A DNA stretch of 40,122 nt from Thiocapsa sp. GTDB lineage: Bacteria; Pseudomonadota; Gammaproteobacteria; Chromatiales; Chromatiaceae. Under the pieces are notes generated by a model. It was not told where the DNA came from and did not search any database. It saw only the letters and a program-made list of their open reading frames with translations. Location of the stretch: positions 1 to 40,122 of the forward strand of contig NZ_JAJDNA010000078.1 in NCBI RefSeq assembly GCF_022340925.1. Reading direction: 5' to 3'. This document shows positions 35,947 through 40,122 of this stretch, piece after piece; within the stretch, counting starts at the first letter, position 1; each line of letters opens with the position of its first letter. The position numbers and the translations under genes were made by a program.

Positions 35947-35959
35947 AGAGGGTAAGCCA

Positions 35960-36241
35960 ATGGCACACAAAAAGGCGGGCGGTAGCTCGCGCAACGGGCG
36001 CGATTCCGAGTCCAAGCGGCTCGGTGTCAAGGTGTTCGGGGGGCAGAAGGTCAAAGCCGGCGCCATCATCGTGCGCCAGCGTGGCACACGGTTCCACGGC
36101 GGGGTCAATGTTGGTTGCGGCCGTGATCATACGCTGTTCGCTCTCCGTGACGGCGTCGTGTCGTTCGTCGTGCGCGGCCCGAAGAACCGGAAATTCGTCA
36201 CGGTGGCCGAGAGTTCGGCGGCTGAATCAAGCTCCGGCTGA
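35960..36241 (+). CDS. rpmA: Ribosomal protein L27
   Basis: L27 sits near the peptidyl transferase centre of the 50S subunit; its N-terminal tail reaches toward the P-site tRNA. The 93-aa product begins [16 protein letters not shown], with the normal bacterial N-terminus (no Firmicute-type cleavable extension), and contains [20 protein letters not shown]. An AGAGGG ribosome-binding site precedes the ATG by 7 nt. It is co-transcribed with rplU and followed by a terminator-like hairpin before obgE. The C-terminal Ser-rich tail is slightly longer than in E. coli. Confidence 0.98.
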   Translation: MAHKKAGGSSRNGRDSESKRLGVKVFGGQKVKAGAIIVRQRGTRFHGGVNVGCGRDHTLFALRDGVVSFVVRGPKNRKFVTVAESSAAESSSG

Positions 36242-36274
36242 TCGCGCCGGGTGCCGGTCAGCCCGCAGGTTGCG

Positions 36275-36310
36275 CGAGCCTCGCCGATCCGGCGGGGCTC
36301 GTTTCGTTTT
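36275..36310 (+). terminator. Terminator or attenuator after rpmA
   Basis: A 12-nt arm (36275-36286) pairs with 36290-36301 with one T-G wobble and a 3-nt loop, followed by TTTCGTTTT. It lies 20 nt before obgE, so it would separate ribosomal protein mRNA from lower-level obgE-proB expression, with partial read-through likely. Confidence 0.8.
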
Positions 36311-36326
36311 GCGGTAAGGTCCGTGA

Positions 36327-37433
<1,107 letters not shown>

Positions 37434-37451
37434 GGAGACAGGATCAAGGCC

Positions 37452-38576
37452 ATGATCTCGCGCGAGATAATCCCGTTCACGCGTCGCTGGGTCGTGAAGA
37501 TCGGCAGCGCCTTGTTGACGCGGGATGGGGAAGGGCTCGAGCGCAACATGCTGGCTCCTTGGGTCGAGCAGATGGCAACGCGCCGGTTGGCCGGCAATGA
37601 GGTCGTACTGGTGTCCTCCGGTGCAGTTGCCGAGGGTATGGCACGCATGGGGTGGCGCCTGCGCCCGAAGGCATTGCACGCGTTGCAGGCGGCGGCGGCC
37701 ATCGGCCAGATGGGCTTGGTGCGTGCCTATGAAGACTGCTTCCGGACGCGCGGCCTGCATACCGCTCAGATCCTTTTGACACGTGATGATCTCGCCGATC
37801 GGGCGCGCTACCTGAACGCTCGCAGCACCTTACGCACCTTGCTCAGGCTGGGCGTGGTTCCGGTAGTCAACGAAAATGATACAGTCGCGACCGACGAGTT
37901 GCGCTTTGGGGACAATGACACCCTTGCGGCCCTAGTCGCCAATCTGATCGAGGCCGATCTCTTGATCCTGCTCACCGATCAGGATGGGTTGTTTGACAGG
38001 GATCCTCGGCGCCATGTCGATGCGCGGCTGATTACCGAGACCCGTGTTGACGACTCGCTGCTCGACCGCGTCGCTGGCGGCAGCGCCAACGGGCTGGGAA
38101 CAGGCGGGATGGTCACCAAGGTGAGAGCTGCTCGCCTCGCCGCACGCTCCGGCACACCCACTGTCATCGCGCCGGGACGAGGCGAGCAGATCCTGAACCG
38201 GATCGCCCGCGGAGAGGCTGTGGGAACACTGCTGACGCCCTTTCAAGGACCTCAGGCGGCCCGCAAACAGTGGCTGGCTGGCCATCTCCAGGTCCGGGGT
38301 CGGCTCACCCTGGATCAAGGTGCGGTCAGTGCGATTCGTGAGAAGGGGACGAGCTTACTTGCAGTCGGGGTCAAAGAGGTGTTGGGCGCCTTTAATCGCG
38401 GTGAGGTCGTCGCCTGTGTCGACGAGGCAGGTTGCGAGGTCGCGCGTGGTCTGGTCAATTATGACGTCCAGGAGGTCGCTCGAATCAAAGGGCAGCCTTC
38501 GAGCCGGTTCGAGTCGATTCTCGGTTACCTCGACGAAGAAGAACTGATCCACCGAGATAATCTCGTCCTGCTGTAA
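37452..38576 (+). CDS. proB: Glutamate 5-kinase
   Basis: ProB phosphorylates glutamate to gamma-glutamyl phosphate, the first and feedback-inhibited step of proline synthesis. The 374-aa product has the amino-acid kinase domain (about 10-260): [11 protein letters not shown] near the N-terminus, [10 protein letters not shown], the [21 protein letters not shown] block and [13 protein letters not shown]-terminal PUA domain follows (about 282-360; [20 protein letters not shown]), as in the long ProB form. The start is ATG 37452 with AAGG upstream. It follows obgE by 18 nt, the common gammaproteobacterial arrangement. The proline pathway partner proA is not in the window. It converges on the aminotransferase gene with 108 nt between, which hold no clear terminator. 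Confidence 0.97.
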   Translation: MISREIIPFTRRWVVKIGSALLTRDGEGLERNMLAPWVEQMATRRLAGNEVVLVSSGAVAEGMARMGWRLRPKALHALQAAAAIGQMGLVRAYEDCFRTRGLHTAQILLTRDDLADRARYLNARSTLRTLLRLGVVPVVNENDTVATDELRFGDNDTLAALVANLIEADLLILLTDQDGLFDRDPRRHVDARLITETRVDDSLLDRVAGGSANGLGTGGMVTKVRAARLAARSGTPTVIAPGRGEQILNRIARGEAVGTLLTPFQGPQAARKQWLAGHLQVRGRLTLDQGAVSAIREKGTSLLAVGVKEVLGAFNRGEVVACVDEAGCEVARGLVNYDVQEVARIKGQPSSRFESILGYLDEEELIHRDNLVLL

Positions 38577-38684
38577 AGAGGCTGCGCCATCTTTTCTTGT
38601 TCAGTCCGCTCGCTCCGCGCGCCTGGGTTGGCAAGGCACGGGCCCGTGATCGGGGCTGATGACCGTCCCCGCCGGATCGCGGAT

Positions 38685-39836
38685 TCACCAAGCTCGTCGA
38701 TTCTGATCGGGCGTCAGCCCGGTCGATCTGGCGACGGCATCCGCAATGCGCAGCTGCTCGGCGTCCGATAGGTAAGGGTGCATTGGCAAGCTGATGACCC
38801 GCTTTGCGATTCTCGCGCTGACCGGCGTCGCGGCCCGATCCAGGCTCGGCTGAAAGACGGGCTGATCGTTCAGCGGGACGGGGTAATGGACGGATGTCGG
38901 GATTCCTTCAGACGCAAGCGCCTGTCCGACCTGATCACGAGCGGGGACTTGAATGGTGTATTGGGCATAGACCGAGCCATGGGTCGGCGGCACGAAAGGT
39001 GTCAGAACGGATCCGTACCCGTCCGCAGTCGAGGCCGCCCCCCGCTCTTGAAGCAGCTCGGTGTAGCGTGCCCCCAGACGTGCCCGGGCTTCGATTTCCT
39101 GAGGGAACAGCGACAGCTTTGCCAGAAGGACCGCGGCCTGAATCGTGTCCAATCGTGCGTTCAAGCCAAGATGTGGGTGGTGGTAACGTCTGTCCTGGCC
39201 GTGGTTGCGGATCTCTCTTAACCTCCCTGCAAGCCCCTCGTCACTCGTAAAGCAAGCCCCCGCATCCCCGTAAGCGCCGAGCGGCTTCGCAGGAAAGAAG
39301 GAGGTACAGCCGATCCGAGACAGCGCGCAGGAGTGCCGTCCTTTGTAGGTGGCGCCGAAGCTCTGAGCAGCATCTTCGATCACGGGCAGCTGATGGCGGT
39401 CGGCGATCTCGTTTATCGCGTCCATGTCCGCGCATTGACCGTACAGAGACACTGGCATGATCGCACGGGTCCGGCCCGTGATGGCGTCCTCAATGCGCCG
39501 GGGATCGATGTTGTAGGAGACCGGGTCGATGTCGACGAAGACAGGGCGTATGCCAAGCAAGGCAACCATCTCACCGGTGGCGATGAAGGTGAAAGGCGTG
39601 GTGATGACCTCGTCGCCTCGGCCGATCTCCAGCGCCATCATCGCCGCCAGTAATGCATCGGTGCCGCTGGAGAGTCCAATGCAGTGCGCGACGCCGACGA
39701 ACGCCGCGAGCGCCTCTTCTAGCTCCTGGATCTCCGGACCCATAATGTACTGACCGTGATTGAGGACAGCGTCGATCCGCGCCTTGACGTCGTCCTCGAT
39801 CAACCGATACTGTGATTTCAAGTCGATGAATTGCAT
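38685..39836 (-). CDS. DegT/DnrJ/EryC1/StrS-family PLP aminotransferase
   Basis: A 383-aa pyridoxal-phosphate enzyme that most likely transfers an amino group to a nucleotide-linked keto-sugar, used for surface polysaccharide or glycan building. Family features: FIDLKSQY at the start, GTDALLAAMMAL, the PVSLYGQCADMD segment, IEDAAQSFGA (the Asp binding the PLP ring) and the Schiff-base lysine K184 in FFPAKPLGAYGD. It most resembles the WbpE/VioA-like group making 3- or 4-amino sugars, but the sugar cannot be told from sequence. No glycosyltransferase or nucleotide-sugar gene is nearby; it stands alone after the rRNA operon terminator. A palindrome lies 25 nt upstream of its ATG. Confidence 0.9.
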   Translation of the reverse strand: MQFIDLKSQYRLIEDDVKARIDAVLNHGQYIMGPEIQELEEALAAFVGVAHCIGLSSGTDALLAAMMALEIGRGDEVITTPFTFIATGEMVALLGIRPVFVDIDPVSYNIDPRRIEDAITGRTRAIMPVSLYGQCADMDAINEIADRHQLPVIEDAAQSFGATYKGRHSCALSRIGCTSFFPAKPLGAYGDAGACFTSDEGLAGRLREIRNHGQDRRYHHPHLGLNARLDTIQAAVLLAKLSLFPQEIEARARLGARYTELLQERGAASTADGYGSVLTPFVPPTHGSVYAQYTIQVPARDQVGQALASEGIPTSVHYPVPLNDQPVFQPSLDRAATPVSARIAKRVISLPMHPYLSDAEQLRIADAVARSTGLTPDQNRRAW

Positions 39837-39861
39837 TGGTCTGCCTTTAATCGTGCAGGTA

Positions 39862-39890
39862 GATCGCAGCTGCGATCGCCCTGAAGGGCG
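39862..39890. promoter_or_regulatory. Palindrome and adjoining hairpin upstream of the aminotransferase
   Basis: GATCGCAGCTGCGATC (39862-39877) is a perfect 16-bp palindrome, directly joined to a CGCCC-TGAA-GGGCG hairpin (39877-39890). Both lie between the rRNA terminator and the aminotransferase ATG at 39836. Operator or leader hairpin are both possible; the sequence alone does not decide. Confidence 0.45.
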
Positions 39891-39981
39891 CGGTGACCGG
39901 ATTACCCCCTCGCCCCGACGGGCCGGCCTTCTCCAGGAGGTGGATCGGCGGTGACGCGTTAGTGTCGCTCCTCGCCGCCCG

Positions 39982-40014
39982 AAAAGAAAACCCCCGCTGT
40001 TTGAGGCGGGGGTT
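39982..40014 (-). terminator. Rho-independent terminator of the rRNA operon
   Basis: Read on the minus strand: AACCCCCGC, an 8-nt loop, GCGGGGGTT, then TTCTTTT. It lies just past the 5S rRNA 3' end and ends the rRNA transcript before the aminotransferase gene. Confidence 0.92.
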
Positions 40015-40024
40015 TGTGGTTAAG

Positions 40025-40122
40025 GCCCTGGCGGTGACCTACGTTCGCATGGGGAGGCCCCACACTATCATCGGCGAGACACCGTTTCACTTCTGAGTTC
40101 GGGATGGGATCAGGTGGTTCCA
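40025..40122 (-). rRNA. rrf: 5S ribosomal RNA, 3' part (5' end outside window)
   Basis: On the minus strand the sequence contains the conserved 5S core CCATCCCGAACTCAGAAG, TGAAAC, CGCCGATGATAGTGTGGGG and CCCCATGCGAACGTAGG, ending near GCCAGGGC. About 98 of roughly 115-120 nt are present; the 5' part continues beyond the window end. It marks the tail of an rRNA operon transcribed toward lower coordinates, followed directly by its terminator. Confidence 0.95.

Overview
The window is GC-rich chromosomal DNA from a gammaproteobacterium. The gene orders rplU-rpmA-obgE-proB (ispB divergent), maf-rng-yhdP-nit-tldD-pmbA, and ispB followed by tRNA-Pro are typical of that class. Together with aceK, a SoxW-like double thioredoxin and two large c-di-GMP proteins, they suggest a Chromatiales (purple-sulfur-bacterium-like) genome. 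The order-level placement is inference: the window holds no photosynthesis or sulfur-oxidation gene. There is no insertion sequence, integrase, prophage or CRISPR array, so this is mostly core genome.

Layout. (1) 1-9.1 kb: the 3' part of isocitrate lyase (aceA) with a strong terminator; a membrane PAS-GAF-GGDEF-EAL protein with a C-terminal zinc-binding (CZB-like) domain; isocitrate dehydrogenase kinase/phosphatase (aceK), whose leader carries a hairpin; a secreted tandem-thioredoxin protein; and, convergent to these, an AmpG-type permease. (2) 9.0-10.07 kb: about 1 kb with no convincing gene but several hairpins. (3) 10.07-13.5 kb, minus strand: malic enzyme MaeB fused to a phosphotransacetylase-like domain, and a stand-alone homocysteine-methyltransferase module of MetH. 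(4) 13.7-24.6 kb, plus strand: rlmH, maf, rng, yhdP, a nitrilase-family amidase, tldD and pmbA. (5) 24.6-25.1 kb: a gene-poor stretch with an inverted repeat. (6) 25.1-29.7 kb: four genes whose ends overlap by a few bases (FAD amine oxidase, DUF1365, cyclopropane-fatty-acid-synthase-like methyltransferase, serB). (7) 29.7-34.4 kb: a second, catalytically intact GGDEF-EAL protein (minus), a perfect 30-bp palindrome in the divergent intergenic region, an MFS transporter (plus) and tRNA-Pro(CGG) (minus). (8) 34.4-38.6 kb: ispB (minus), then the rplU-rpmA-obgE-proB run behind a clear sigma-70 promoter. (9) 38.7-40.1 kb: a sugar-aminotransferase-type PLP enzyme, then the terminator and 3' part of a 5S rRNA gene, the tail of an rRNA operon read on the minus strand.

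How the genes fit together. AceA, AceK and MaeB together control carbon flow at the isocitrate and malate nodes, as expected for growth on acetate or other C2/C4 acids. The maf-to-pmbA run serves RNA maturation, envelope maintenance and peptide processing. The FAD/DUF1365/methyltransferase genes look like a membrane-fatty-acid-modifying operon of the kind seen in phototrophs and other oxidatively stressed bacteria; serB is translationally coupled to it. The main points for a second look are that operon with its upstream inverted repeat, the CZB-tailed GGDEF-EAL protein between aceA and aceK with a substituted EAL metal ligand, the split MetH module, and the intergenic palindromes.
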